Shown: positions 22,262 through 34,572 of the stretch, one piece after another
Layout: every line of letters starts with the position of its first letter
Numbering within the stretch: position 1 is the first letter of the stretch
NCBI GenBank assembly: GCA_032622095.1
Contig: CP136066.1
Span: 44,961,835 to 45,025,834 of the forward strand
Reading direction: 5' to 3'
Length of the DNA stretch: 64,000 nucleotides
From: Siphonodentalium dalli
Lineage: Eukaryota; Mollusca; Scaphopoda; Gadilida; Siphonodentaliidae
Translations under genes and position numbers: made by a program
Notes under the pieces: generated by a model
Seen by the model: only the letters and a program-made list of their open reading frames with translations
Told to the model about the DNA's origin: nothing
Database searches by the model: none

Positions 22262-22650
22262 ATAAAAAAAGGAGCATCGCTAGGCCATGGCAAAATACAC
22301 CAATGGCAATTCCAACAAAGAACCATAACTCTGGTGAAAATTGGTGGGCGTCCCAATTTGAACTTGACCTGTATTTTTGGCTAGTAAACTCATTAATTAA
22401 ATTTCATTCCATTCAGTTCAGACTTACTAAAGTGAAATCCGGAAACGAAAATTTAGTGCAAATTCCAACAAAAAGGGCCATAACTCTGGTGAAAATTGGT
22501 GGGCAAAACCCGATTTCGAACCTGACCTATATCTTGTGCTAGTAAACCCACATACCAAATTTCATTCCATTCAGTGAACAGACGGACAAATGGATGCACC
22601 GACCAATAACATAATAAATCCTGTTTTTTAAAAACAGGTGTATAAAAATA
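22262..22650. mobile_element. Family C repeat, short copy
   Basis: AGGAGCATCGCTAGGCCATGG opens it. Two CATAACTCTGGTGAAAATTGG units and a truncated GGAC tract follow, and it ends TTTTAAAAACAGGTGTATAAAAA. The B copy is at 34783-35200. Confidence 0.65.
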
Positions 22651-23179
22651 AAGAAAACAAAACACAGGTGGAGGTACCATGTTTTCAAGTCAGTCAGTAT
22701 TCCCTCAACAATCTATATAATTGCATCTGGAATATATGTAAACCAACAATAAAATAGGTCTGATCATCATGTCTAATGGATCAAAATCATGTGTTCTCAG
22801 GCACTTTCCCTCATCACCAGACGAGGGCCTCATTCAAACAATTTTAATTGAAAATTCACTCAGAATTTTCCAATACTTCCAAAACTCAATGTTCCATTAA
22901 CACTCTCGTGGTCATAACAGACTTAGATAGCCATGTTGTTTCTGGACCAAAATGTCTGATGAAGCGGAAAATAAATGACTGTAAATTGCACCAAGTGAAT
23001 GTCAACTGCAGGTATCCTTTGGAAAGTCATATTTCCGAGTTTGCAAATGCAATTGGGCATGAGACATAAGGGTCACGTCACAATACGATACGTATCCCTT
23101 TACAAGGTTCATGATACGAATACACCTAGAGGCCTAGATAAAAATCATCTGTGCTTCTGCTATGAAGCCTTGTTTTTAA

Positions 23180-23534
23180 CCCTTTACCCAACAAACCGGC
23201 CAAAACCGGCCAAATAAAGCTTCAACAGCCTAAAATATCTTAGGTCTGTCTCAATAGAACCATACAAATATGGATATCATTGGAACCGGCTCCTTGACCA
23301 CATTGTGATAGTTACAGTTATGCCCTGTGCCAATGCATTCTCTTATATATGCGAGTCGACCATAGGTCGCCTCGCATATATAAGAGAATGCATTGGCCTA
23401 AAAAAAATCTTTTTTTAACACTTTTTACCATTTTTTCTTACATTCTTTAACAATTTTATAATTTTTAATGTGTATGGTCGACTCGCATATATAATAGAAT
23501 GCATTGGCACAGGGCCGTTCTGTTGGGTAAAGGG
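23180..23534. mobile_element. Twin-hairpin element, shell P, second hairpin damaged
   Basis: TTAA on both sides (23176-23179, 23535-23538). Hairpin 1 is 23329-23397. Hairpin 2 has lost its left arm, leaving TATGGTCGACTCGC onward. The B copy (35736-36117) keeps both arms, so the deletion occurred in A after duplication. Confidence 0.85.
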
Positions 23535-23580
23535 TTAAATGGTAGGTACCAGTTTTTTCTAAACCTCACACAGTAGTTAA

Positions 23581-23831
23581 CCTTTCTATTATAAAGCATC
23601 ATTGATGAGTAGTTATCACATAGGAAATGTTCAGATAATAAGTTCAACAAATGACCATAGGTCGTTTGTTGAACATATTATCTAAACATTTCCCTAAATA
23701 AATAGGAAACCTTCTGTACTTTTATTTATCTGTTGTCTGCTTATATTACCTGTACATCCCTGCAAATCATAATAGACCATTCTGATATACACTTCTAACT
23801 GACTGGGAAAATCCATTTTGTATAGAACGGG
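23581..23831. mobile_element. Shell S MITE with a GACCATAGGTC-apex hairpin
   Basis: TTAA (23577-23580) precedes CCTTTCTATTATAAAG, and TTGTATAGAACGGG precedes TTAA (23832-23835). Inside is the hairpin AATGTTCAGATAATAAG ... apex GACCATAGGTCG ... TATTATCTAAACATT. The B copy is 36164-36414. Confidence 0.8.
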
Positions 23832-23898
23832 TTAAAACTGATCCAATATTCCATATATGATTGTCTGAGAACACAGTTGTTTTTAATGGTCTGACATA

Positions 23899-24396
23899 TG
23901 TGACCCGCCATATCAAATCCAGTCGTAAGTCGGAATTTTTTTTACCCTGTGCCAATGCATTCTCTTATATATGCGAGTCGACCATAGGTCGCCTCGCATA
24001 TATAAGAGAATGCATTGGCCTAACAATTTTTTACAATTTTAATAATTTTTTCTTGTATTCTTTAACAATTTTATAATTTCACCCATACAGAGCCCCAGAC
24101 AAACATGAGCAGACGGCACTCTTCTATATGCTTCTATATATGTGTGGGGCTCCATGCAGGGTAATGGATGTTTTTTATTTTATGTCCTAAAAATTGTAAG
24201 AAACATTTATCTAAAAAAAATGATAAAAAATTGTTAGGCCAATGCATTCTCTTATATATGCAAGGCGACCTATGGTCGACTCACATTCTCTTATATATGC
24301 AAGGCGACCTATGGTCGACTCGCATATATAAGAGAATGCATTGGCACAGGGTAAAAAAATCCTGACTTACGACAGGATTTGATATGGCGGGTCACA
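23899..24396. mobile_element. Twin-hairpin element, shell T, with internal duplication
   Basis: TIRs begin TGTGACCCGCC and end GGCGGGTCACA, flanked by TA (23897-23898, 24397-24398). Hairpin 1 is about 23956-24024. Hairpin 2 (24238-24346) carries a partial direct duplication of TGCAAGGCGACCTATGG. The B copy (36482-36940) is unduplicated. Confidence 0.85.
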
Positions 24397-24857
24397 TATG
24401 TGATGGTAGACTAAATGACATGTGATGATTAATGAGTAATGAGATGGAAGGTTGATATGAGATTATTGTCCAATCAGAGGAAGTTTATGTCATGACTCCT
24501 CTGCAATCTCTGCCGCCGGTGTAGAGGACTGGGAACCTGAAATAAGCAAGAATTTGTGATGTAGACAACTTCTGTTACTTACGAAATTCATTTAAGAAAT
24601 GGACCTTAATATTTATTCCTTCCATTTGCACTGAACTCGCAAATTAATAAAGTAGTCCGGCCGCCAAGTGACCAATGCATGTTTTTGCATATAAAGCTTC
24701 TTTCTAGGAGGATTCTGATTCACCCGTCAGAATGCTCTATTTATTTTTGGATTGAAGAATTAGTTTGTTAAATATTTTTCTATTTTTATAGATCAAACGT
24801 AAGGTCATATTCCATGTTCTGAGGTTCGTTTGTGGGAATGTGGTCAAAACTCAGTCA

Positions 24858-25081
24858 GGGTGAACGTCGACTCTATATTTGAAATATAGAGTCTGGAGCT
24901 TATGTGGCCAAAACCATTTCTATTCAGCGAAGAGCTTCCCCAAAATGACGTCACGGATTAAAAAAAATACATCGATGATTGACAGGTGTCCCCACGTGTT
25001 ATTTGTTGTGCTTCGCAATAGCAATGGCCTGTGTCGCGACATAAACTTACAGCAGATAATATTTGTCGTGTGTGCGACTAG
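24858..25081. other. Unique spacer at the right edge of copy A
   Basis: No gene was recognised. It begins with a perfect 25-bp palindrome (24869-24893, arms GACTCTATATTT around a single G) only about 12 bp past the end of A/B homology. Confidence 0.5.
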
Positions 25082-26614
25082 CCAGTGATTTCGACCCACT
25101 GTGACTTCGACCCAAAGTGATTTCGACCCGATATGGTGATCTCGACCCGTTACAGGTTTTTTTGAAGGAGTGACTTCGACCCGTTTTTTGTTTTATTTTT
25201 AATATTTTGAAGGAGTGACTTTGACCCACTAATACGATCAGCAAACGCAACCCTAGCTTCTCTGAGCACAACACCAGTTCCTGTTGGAAATAGCGAATTG
25301 ATGAAAGTTCTATCCAAGATCCACAGGCCAACATAACTGATTTGGCCAAGTCCATACAATGGAACACACATTTTGTTTGAGAATATTTTATTATCCTTAT
25401 ATTCATAGATGCACACATTAATCATATTTTGTGATTTATCTAGTGAGGAAATTACTAAAACAGTGAAAAAGTCATTAATTTTGATCTAGTTTTTTAAATA
25501 ATTAACCATATAATACGGCATTTGGCTCATTCTGCGAAATTAAGGCTCCGAAATCAGGTAAACTCGTGTTTTTGGAGGCACACAACTCGAAAAATACTGA
25601 AGGAATCTGGGAATGGTTTCCAGTTCTGGATTCAGGAAAATGTGGTCGACAAAATAGGCATGATATTTGTAGGACTTGTAAATTTGAATTTTTTATATAC
25701 ATTCATGAAAATCCATAAATGGATGATTTGACCAAATTTCTTTTCACGAAATTCACCAATTTCCCTTTTTCCGATTTTTGCCGATTTTGAGTATGTTGTT
25801 TATGGAGGGTGTATGTACCAATTCCAGCAAAAAAAAATTCTGTTGCAATTAGTTCTGGGTAAAACCATAAATGCACTGGACTACTACCAGAACGTCCTCA
25901 ATTCCAGATAATATCATCGACATCGATACGCGGGGCTGACAAACTATACGACGGTATAGGCTACAGTTATACAAAAAAAAAGAGAAAACAGTAAGTTTTT
26001 TTTTATTATCGGGATCGTCAATTAATCTGTTTATCAAGACTTAGTGTCAGTGTGTGGCCGCCCCATTGCTGGTGTGTGTTTAACCAGTCTGTCAGGACAA
26101 ACAACGACGTGGAAGGATGTCACAACAGGATAAATGGGAAGACATCCGCAAATAGTGGATTTTGTACAGTATGCTGACCAAAGCCATTTACATAGAGAGC
26201 CAGTTTGTAACAATCGGGTGTTAGCTCGTCAGCGTGAAAAAGGTCAAGCAAAGACAAAGAGAAAATTACAGACAATTCCAGGAGAAAATCTTCCGCCTCT
26301 GGTATGATTTTATTGATGGCGATATCAACATCAAAGAACTTCTGGGGGAAATCGCGCTCATCAACGGACCAACAGAGTGAATATAATTGATATCAGATGT
26401 AATGTCAATAATCATACGATTATATTTGTTATATATATATCATGTTATTTTGTACCATGTTAAATCTTATCAAGTTAAATACGAAATAAAATATTAAAAA
26501 TAAAACAAAAATCGGGTCGAAGTCACTCCTTCAAAAAAACCTATAACGGGTCGAGATCACCATATCGGGCCGAAATCACTATGGGTCGAAGTCACAGTGG
26601 GTCGAGGTCACTGG
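25082..26614 (+). mobile_element. Decayed Mutator-like (MULE) DNA transposon, 1.53 kb
   Basis: Terminal inverted repeats of about 100 bp consist of a GACTTCGACCC/GATCTCGACCC motif series, starting CCAGTGATTTCGACCCACTG and ending AGTGGGTCGAGGTCACTGG. The coding remnant at 26076-26380 supports MULE identity. Flanking bases show no convincing 8-10-bp duplication. The right end touches copy B of the segmental duplication exactly. A 91-residue open frame on the minus strand (25150-25425, containing MCVPLYGLGQISYVGLWIL) is unidentified and could be captured host sequence or chance. Confidence 0.75.
26076..26380 (+). pseudogene. C-terminal remnant of MULE transposase
   Basis: The frame begins VFNQSVRTNNDVEGCHNRIN, matching the R-T-N-N-x-V-E-G-W-H-N-R-L-N signature of Mutator-like transposases in animals (Trp here replaced by Cys). 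A frameshift follows, then MLTKAIYIESQFVTIG and, after a stop, an ENYRQFQEKIFRLWYDF tail ending at a TGA at 26380. The upstream DDE core is not recognisable. The frameshift and internal stop make it non-functional. Confidence 0.75.
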
Positions 26615-27705
26615 TATTCCTATTACTCTATGGGCACCTTCAGTGTGGCAAAACTCTGTACGTTGGAGATAAGAAATTAAGTCCCTGCTTCACGTTGTGT
26701 ACTTTTTTTGGGTGACGACAACTCATGGAACCATTGATATATGTTGTTACTTCGTTTATATTCTGAACATAGCTTCGCTTCCAGATCGGACAGCTGATGC
26801 TGGCATTCTCAGGCTCTTCTGGATCAGTAAGTCATTCCCAGGGCGGTACTCATAGGACTCAGTCAACAAAACACTTGATGGATAAAATCTCGGTGCTTAT
26901 ATTTTAAATTGGTAACCTACTTTTCAAAATCATGTGACGATGTTACTGGCCAAGTAAGGCCCAAGTTTAACAACGGCTTGTCAACGGCTCGTCACTAAAG
27001 GTAGCTTTCATATAGCTTTCGTATATCATGACCAGTGCAGTGTACCAAAACATCTGATAACCTTTATACCTCTGCACTGGTTCGACTGAGAACTTTCCTG
27101 AAATTAGCCAGAATCAGCATAGTGTGTTTTCTCGTCATCATGCTAAGTACGGCTGTCCGACTAACATTCCCATGCCTGTTGTTCGTGCATCGTAATAGTT
27201 GAAAAGATAACTGATGCAATAGTACACAGGGGTGTGATCAGGCAGGGGCGCACATCGTTCTGTTACATCAGAGACACAGACGTTCCAAATGGTGATGAAT
27301 TAATATTTTTAGCTTAGTTTGTTATTAAAACCGTATATCAAGGCAATTAAAAAATAAAAAAAATAGGTGATTCGAACATTAAGTAAGTAACTAAGTCTGG
27401 AAGATTGTTCCACAAGGCTTAGATCAGAGAGCTACTAAAATAGAAAAACAACCAAGAATCGATTGGAATATGTTTTTATTTGATTGCATCATTGTGGCAT
27501 ATCAAAATATTAACAAAAATGTACATTAAAGGTATAAGTGCCTGGTGAACTCTGTGACCGGATGACCTCTGTCCTGTTGTGTTGACACAAGCAGATGTAA
27601 GATTCAATTTGGCTGTTACTGTGGACAGTCCATATATTGTTTATTTACCTGTATCCACAATCAATAATAGTTGATCGTGAGAACGTTTTTAATATGCCCC
27701 GTCAC

Positions 27706-28182
27706 TAACTCGCAGCCATATTGGATCCACCAGGCCCAGTTCCGCGGTTATAGTGCTACAGGTCAAAGTGCTGGAGTGGCATTACATATATGGAAGTCAT
27801 GAATTATTCATGACTTCCATGTATGGAAATTTTACTCCATAACTTTGATCTGTAGCATTAAAACCATGGAACCGGGGCTGGATGATTCTCTGAAACCATG
27901 GAACGGAGCTGGATGAATCCAATATGTCCGTGACCTCGCTTATATGATAGCAGTTTCAGTAGCCAGATACAGTAATGCCCTAAGTAATCGACTCCTTAAC
28001 CACAGCAGAATTATGGGTAACTTTTCAGGATTTAGTCGGAAATATGGTTTGTTGCCATTCATCGGAAAGCTCTCAGTGAGATCTTTCCGATGAATGGCAA
28101 CAAGCCATATTTCCGACTAAATCCTGAAAAGTTACCCATAATTCTGCTGTGGTTAAGGAGTCGATTACTTAGGGCATTACTG
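27706..28182. mobile_element. Family F and family M fold-back MITEs, copy B
   Basis: Family F is at about 27706-27950. Family M is at 27970-28182 (213 bp) with TA on each side. Both match copy A in position, so they were present before duplication. Confidence 0.8.
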
Positions 28183-28289
28183 TATGTATTAGGTAAGAAC
28201 TGAAATCAAGTGTCATTTTTAAATGAGAATACTTTTGCAGGCCCACAAAGTACTAGTCAGGTCTGAACATAAGGTGCTGGACATTTCCA

Positions 28290-28610
28290 GAATGAGGTTC
28301 CCAGAGGGTGAATTTAGTGACTAGCTACCCCGCACTACAGGCTAGCATCATTTTTAACATGGTTTTTAGTTTCTTTAGAAAGTTGCTTTTTCTTTTTTGG
28401 TTTAATTCCTTATTATCGCCAAATTGGCAAACGACACAATGCATAATCGAGGTACCCAATGGGTGCACATCAGCATCTTCACCATCTGGGAACTTAATTG
28501 AGGCCATGCAGCTAGACGTCTCCAGATGATGAATTTGGTGATGCTAGCCAACCGCGTGGGGTAGCATCACTAAATTCACCCTCTGGGGACCTCATTCTGC
28601 AAATGTTCGG
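28290..28610. mobile_element. Family H twin-hairpin remnants, copy B
   Basis: AGAATGAGGTTCCCAGAGGG and a closing CCTCATTCTGCAAATG are retained as in copy A at 15140-15545. About 80 bp present in A around 15205-15290 (ATCACCAAATTATCC onward) are missing after GGCTAGCATCA. Confidence 0.6.
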
Positions 28611-29029
28611 CACCATATTATCAGGCCTGAGGGATATATTAGTGTAGCCTAATTGGTCGTTATCTCACTCTTTTTAAACCTCAGTCTACAAACCACTCAA
28701 TTTACACTCAATATTGGTTGGAAAACAGAAAAATCACAAACTATTTCTGTATCAAATCTCCAATGGCAGTTGATTGGAAATCTTCAGAATTTGCAGAAAA
28801 TGTAAGATTTGCCATTCCTGTGCGAATATGAATCGTTTGCGTCACAAACCGCTAACTAAATTGATGTTGACGCTTTTTGTCTTGTAAGAAGAAAATAAAC
28901 TTGAGACATACATGACATTCCTTTTTTTTGGACAAAATAATTGAACCCGATGCAAAAGGTGGCATCTATTTTACACCAATTCAGTCACTTACCAGAGAAC
29001 AATTGTTAACAAATAGACAAACTGGTGGA

Positions 29030-30290
29030 TATCACGGTGGGGGAATCACGTGGTTTCTATGTTGGTGGAGTACTACACACTCAAAATGTGCTAATGCACA
29101 AAAACATAATATTGGCAGAAACTGTTTTGACTGTTACGAGCATATGCTAGTTTATTTTTTTTTAAAGTTAACTGGTTCAGTGCTGAAAGCCCATATTTGG
29201 ACCCTATGTAAGAGTGCTGGAAGCCCAGATATGGGCTTTGGCAATGACACTGTCTTGTTTAGTCAACTCTTGTTTAGTTTAATAATTTAAATAGCGTTTG
29301 TCAGGTAATATTTCAGAAATACTGTTACATATATAATTAAATTGGGACATTGTGAAGTTTGAATGGATGCTGACCAATAAAATTGTCAGAAAAGGTACTT
29401 ATATCGCAAAAAGTTTGAGAAAAATCACAAATGTTTTTGCCCTAAAGGCGGCCGACAACCAAGCTCATAACCATAACCTATTCAGACATCCAGGCTCATA
29501 TCGATAACCTACTTTGACAAACAGACAACCAGCCTCATAACCATAACCTAATGAGACATCCAGGCCCATAACCATAGTCTAATGAGACATCAAGACTCAT
29601 AATCATAGCCTAATGAGACATCCAGACCCATAACCATAGTCTAATGAGACATCAAGGCTCATAGCCTAATGGCTTATGAGACATCCAGGCCCATAGGCAT
29701 AGCCATAGCCTAATGAGACATACAGACTCATAACCATAGCCTAGTGAGACATTCAGGCTCATAACATAATCACAAATGTATATACATGGGGGTCAAATTT
29801 GAGAAAGAGTGCAAATTATCAACTCCGAGCATAAAATTCAATAATGTTCTGTTTGTTGAAATATATATATACGCATTTTATTACGTGTATGTAGGATATT
29901 TAGCAGCGAACCAGTTAATACCTTATTTGTTCTGAAATGCTCAGTAGTTTTCTATAATCTTCTGATCAAAGCTTCCAGTCGGAGGTTCGTGTAATACACC
30001 AGTCCATACATCCAGGAGAATCCTTCGACTGACAACTTTGGTCAGGATGTTAGAGCAAACAACTGTGAGCGTGGACACAGATGAGGTATCAGCTTGTTTG
30101 AAAAATCGTAAAGCATATGCTCGTACATGTAGCTGCCAAAATACTATGTAATATATAGATATCCTAGTTTATTACCATTTTCCTAATTTCTGGTCGCATT
30201 CGCAATCGCCTCAGCCATTTTGAATGCGTGGTACTCATCAATTAGAAACCATGTGATTCCCCACCGTGGATATACCAATAACATAATTAA
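29030..30290. mobile_element. ~1.27-kb element with long inverted ends, copy B
   Basis: Counterpart of 15950-17220, including its minisatellite at 29455-29765. It shows a small deletion after CAGAAACTG (29120) relative to A. Confidence 0.55.
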
Positions 30291-30507
30291 AAACAAGTGT
30301 AAAAAACTGCAACCTTGGACAGTGTTCACCAGACGCTATCTATTTACATATATAGATATATTACAATTAATCATCATATAACATAGCACTGGCCAATGGC
30401 CGCAACATGCGTGGAAAATGTGATATCAAAATCGACACAATCAAATATTGTGATGTCAAAATGACATGATTAAATGCGATGAAGAAATGACAGAATTTGA
30501 ATGTTAA

Positions 30508-30976
30508 AGGTACTCAACCCGTAAAGAGGGTCCCCATCTCAACAGATTCCAACAACAACAATCCGATCAGAGGGTCCTATATTACTATTTCTTTGGCTTT
30601 GGGGGTAAAAAATATTTGATTCGAGTCGAGGAACCCATCAAACAAAGCTCAGAGTTATTAGATATTGATTTTTCAAATTTGTTATGTTCTCGAGATCAGT
30701 ACTAATAACTGCCGTAATCTGCTCTGGATGTGTACTCCAAATCTATTCAAACAGACAAGGATGAATAACTCTAAAATCAAGTGGTAATTTTAACGCAATT
30801 TTGATTGAGTTCTGGGCCAGATAGTATTCCCGATAATGAAAAATAATAGATTTCTAAAATCGATATCTAACAAATCTGAGCTTTGATGGGTGACTTCCTC
30901 GACTCGAATCAAATATTTTTGACCCCCGAAGCCATTGAAATAGTAATTGAGAGGAGTTTTATCGGGTTGAGTACCT
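30508..30976. mobile_element. AGGTACTCAA MITE, 469 bp, present in B only
   Basis: Ends AGGTACTCAACCCG and CGGGTTGAGTACCT, with TTAA on both sides (30504-30507, 30977-30980). Copy A has the uninterrupted site ATGTTAAGTAGAAATG with one TTAA at 17444-17447. This directly demonstrates TTAA-specific insertion. Confidence 0.95.
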
Positions 30977-31458
30977 TTAAGTAGAAATGAGACATGATTA
31001 ACAGAAAATGTGACGTTACCAAGCTTTGGAATAATGTGTCTGTCATTTGCAGATATTCTGCTTAGGCCTCATGTTCTGGGAAGTTTATATAGTCTCAAAC
31101 ATTGCTTTTAGTTACTGTTTCCCTTCTGTTCAGTTTTTATATCCTCTAATTTGCAGAAGATAAAGTGCATAATCTAGGGGACTGAACATCACCAACTTCA
31201 ACTGGGGAACTTAAATCTGATCCTAGGTCTCCCATAGCATTCGAGGCCTCAGCAGATTGAGGTTCCCAGAGGGTGAACTTGGTGACACATTATTTGTAGG
31301 CTTGACCCTATCCACTTAAGAGATGGAACCTCTCAACTTGATTTACAAAAAATTAAAGTGTCAATGACAATGTAGCTCAACTCGGTGGAGGGGATAATAC
31401 ATGTCATACATTACAGTCAATGGAGAGAATAAGGAATGATGACAGTTCAAATGTTTAA

Positions 31459-31702
31459 CCATTTCATGACAGGAAGCATTAAATACCCTGTGCAAGTGCA
31501 TTCTCTTATATATGCGAGTCTCCCATATATAAGAGAATACACTGGCTTACGAGGTCAATGTAAATATTGTTAGGCCAATGCATTCTCTTATATATGTGAG
31601 GTGCCCTATGGGTGACTTGCATATATAAGAGAATGCATTGGCACAGGGTTTTCGAAAATTTTCAGGAAGCTCCAGTGAATGAAGTGTCCAGTGAAATAAG
31701 GG
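31459..31702. mobile_element. Twin-hairpin element, shell G, copy B
   Basis: TTAA (31455-31458), then CCATTTCATGACAGG. Both hairpins are retained, with apexes GAGTCTCCC and GTGCCCTATGGGTGAC. TTAA at 31703-31706 is again shared with the adjacent shell-P element. Confidence 0.75.
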
Positions 31703-31706
31703 TTAA

Positions 31707-32079
31707 CCCTTTACCCAACAGAAGGGCCCTGTGCCAATGCATTCTCTATGGTCGACTCGCATATATAAGAGAATGCATTGGCTTAACACATTAAAAATTA
31801 TAAAATTGTTAAAGAATGTAAGAAAAAATGGTAAAAAGTGTTAAAAAAAAGATTTTTTTAGGCCAATGCATTCTCTTATATATGCGAGGCGACCTATGGT
31901 CGACTAGCATATATAAGAGAATGCATTGGCACAGGGCATAACTGTAACCATCACAATGTGGTCAAGGAGCCGGTTCCAATGATATCCATATTTGTATGGT
32001 GTTATAGAGACAGACCGAAGATAATTTAGGCTGTTGCAGCTTTATTTGGCCGTTTTTGGCCGGTGTGTTGGGTAAAGGG
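31707..32079. mobile_element. Twin-hairpin element, shell P, copy B
   Basis: CCCTTTACCCAACAG to TTGGGTAAAGGG with TTAA on both sides. Hairpin 1 (31734-31783) has lost part of its left arm, including the apex. Hairpin 2 at about 31861-31929 is intact. There is no nested insertion. Confidence 0.85.
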
Positions 32080-32571
32080 TTAAGCAATACTACAGCTCAT
32101 CCCAAACATCCATGTGAAGTTTGGGATCAATCATATGAAAAATATTGGCTGTAGGTTGTGCTGAATGATTTAGTTCATGCAAATAGTAAAATCCAAGATG
32201 AATGCCAGTCGTCATGTTTTTCATAAAAGGTTCGATAGCTTCCATCTGGAGGTAAACATGAACTATAAATTCTCAAAATAATTTTCCAATAAATGTGTCT
32301 GCAGGGTGTGCCAAGGGATTTTAATTTGAAATCCAAAATGCCTGCTGGTGGCATGTTTTTTGACTAATTTTGGAAACCAAGGTAACCAAGAATAATCATG
32401 AAAATAGGTGACAATAGGATGAGGGATGTGGCCTGTAAGTTCTGCTGATGGAAATTGTTGACAGACACATGTGTCCCGTAGCTAGTGGAGAATGGTAGAT
32501 CGGCCGTGTACAGAAACAAAATCAGGAGTCCAGAAGTTTGGTATATTTTTGTATAAGTCTTTGCTGGTAAG

Positions 32572-33063
32572 TGTCCGATAGTACAGAAGATATCGGTTGA
32601 TATATAATTATGTTCCCAGTTATTGCTATAACGTATTGTACAGATAAACACAGCACATCGAGATATAACTAATAGAATAGATACAATCATAATTATCAAG
32701 ATCATATTCTAAATTGGATGTGACATGTACTACCATCTTATATGTTGGAAGTATCAGACCACGATCGTTCCACCATACCGATGGCATGATACACGTCACA
32801 TGGTAGGTGTATCATATACATCATACCTTATTAGGATGCATGATATTATACACCATACGTTGTAATAACTACTGGCGTCGAGAGATACGAAGAACGACTC
32901 TCTCTCCATCAGCCGATCAGACTAGACCTCTTTTACCGATGCTCCTGCTGTGTTTATCACTATGACTTATACACATATAAAGTTATCAAAAGCTACGGAC
33001 AGTTATTGTTATCAATGTTCCCGACACGGCCAATTCAACATCTAAACCCTAGACACCGGGACA
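32572..33063. mobile_element. ~490-bp insertion present in B only, 5-bp duplication
   Basis: Relative to A (CTGGTAAGCACTA at 20897-20910), B contains an extra segment starting TGTCCGATAG and ending CACCGGGACA, between two GTAAG words (32567-32571, 33064-33068). The ends form a short inverted repeat (TGTCC/GGACA). No frame suggests a transposase, and the superfamily is undetermined. Confidence 0.7.
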
Positions 33064-33315
33064 GTAAGCACTATGTATACAGGTTATGAAGAGGTGTTGC
33101 TGGTAGGAAGAAGAAGTGCCAGGAGAAGCGCCGTTCTTGCTCTCAAAAACGGGTAGTTATTTTCTAGTGTCGGTGGTATCATGTGTCCATATAAGGTCTG
33201 AGATACTGCGATACCCTTGTCTATGACGTGTATCATACTATTGTTTACTATAGAATGATACTGGTTTGATCCTCCCTCACTTATACAATGGTTGCTACAA
33301 ATCATAACCAATTAA

Positions 33316-33699
33316 CCCTTTACCCAACAAACCGGCCAAACCCGGCCAAATAAAGCTTCAACAGCCTAAAATATCTTCGGTCTGTCTCAATAGAACCATA
33401 CAAATATGGATATCATTGGAACCGGCTCCTTGACCACATTGTGATAGTTACAGTTATGCCCTGTGCCAATGCATTCTCTTATATATGCGAGTCGACCATA
33501 GGTCGCCTCGCATATATAAGAGAATGCATTGGCCTAAAAAAAAAAAATTTTTTTACCATTTTTTCTTACATTCTTCAACAATTTTATAATTTTTAATGTG
33601 TTAAGCCAATGCATTCTCTTATATATGCGAGGCGACCTATGGTCGACTCACATATATAAGAGAATGCATTGGCACAGGGCCCTCCTGTTGGGTAAAGGG
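33316..33699. mobile_element. Twin-hairpin element, shell P, copy B of 21152-21533
   Basis: TTAA on both sides. Hairpins start near 33465 and 33606. The spacer is slightly shortened in its T-run. Confidence 0.85.
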
Positions 33700-34327
33700 T
33701 TAAGAATATGATCTTGTTAGCTATGCTTGTATGCTCTTATACTATATCATTTACATCTCCCATGTATTGTGCTTATCTATACAATTAACCCTAGCAGTTA
33801 CAATCACTGGGTAAGGGTGTTTATCCTAGATCCGGGAACAATAAATATACTATCTTATGTACTATCGGACACATGCATGGAAGGACAACGGATGCCAACC
33901 CATAGCAATAGCTCAAATTAGATTTCAGCTAAAAAATACAAGATGTAGCACTATAATACACGAGATTTACTTTAGCCATGCGAATACTATCCCAGCCAAC
34001 CACCATTTTAACCCTTTAACTATTAGGTATTTGTAGAAATGTACTTGATTCTCTTCATTCAATTATGGCATTTATTTAACCCTTTCTATACTAAATGGAT
34101 TCTCCCATTCAGCTATAAAAGTCTACTTTGCAATGGTCTATTATTCATTTGGAGGAGTGTTTAGACAATAAAAGCAGACAAAAAGATAATATAAGTGCAG
34201 AAGGATTCATATTCATTGGTGGGAAATATTCAGTAATAAATTCAACAAATGACCTTGTTGAACTTTTATGGTATTTAGTGCAGAAAAAACCTTTTTATTT
34301 GAACATCCACTGCCTGTCATATGTTAT

Positions 34328-34572
34328 CCCTTTGAGTGCCAGGGGCCGATCTCATCGGCCCTAAACCTACAAAATAAGTCTGTTAAGAATATAAGAATAA
34401 ATTATTAAAATTGTAAAAAATTGTAAAAAAAAAAAAAAAAAAAGGAAAAAAAAAAGGCCAATGCATTCTCTTATATATGCGAGGCGACCTATGGTCGACT
34501 CGCATATATAAGAGAATGCATTGGCACAGGGTATATGGGTTGATACAAAAATCGGACCTGGCACTCAAAGGG
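34328..34572. mobile_element. Hairpin element in shell Q (CCCTTTGAGTGCCAGG), present in B only
   Basis: The left end CCCTTTGAGTGCCAGGGGCC follows TTAT (34324-34327). The right end CCTGGCACTCAAAGGG precedes TTAA (34573-34576). The interior has a GGCCGATCTCATCGGCC stem, an AT-rich spacer half, one 69-bp hairpin (34457-34525) and CACAGGG. Copy A has only the empty site (CATATGCTTTAACC). It is a fourth shell carrying the same hairpin. Confidence 0.9.

Larger units (their letters stand above)
13470..24857 (+). repeat. Segmental duplication, copy A (~11.4 kb)
   Basis: The sequence runs colinear and near-identical with 26615-37397, in direct orientation. Anchors, A then B: CTTCAGTGTGGCAAAACTC (13489, 26639), the CAGTAATGCCC palindrome (14834, 27970), the CATAACCTAATGAGACATC minisatellite (16.4 and 29.5 kb) and GGTTCGTTTGTGGGAATGTGG at the right edge. 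Only scattered substitutions and discrete insertions separate the copies, which implies a recent event. No conserved protein-coding gene was seen inside, so the duplicated unit appears to be intergenic repeat DNA. Confidence 0.9.

Noticed and set aside
25150-25425. Possible captured gene fragment in the MULE (MCVPLYGLGQISYVGLWIL)
   Set aside because: Looks protein-like, but I could not assign it to any family, so it is mentioned only within the MULE entry.
28928-29290. 120-residue ORF in copy B
   Set aside because: Copy A carries a frame-breaking difference, and the segment is part of the 1.27-kb inverted-end element.
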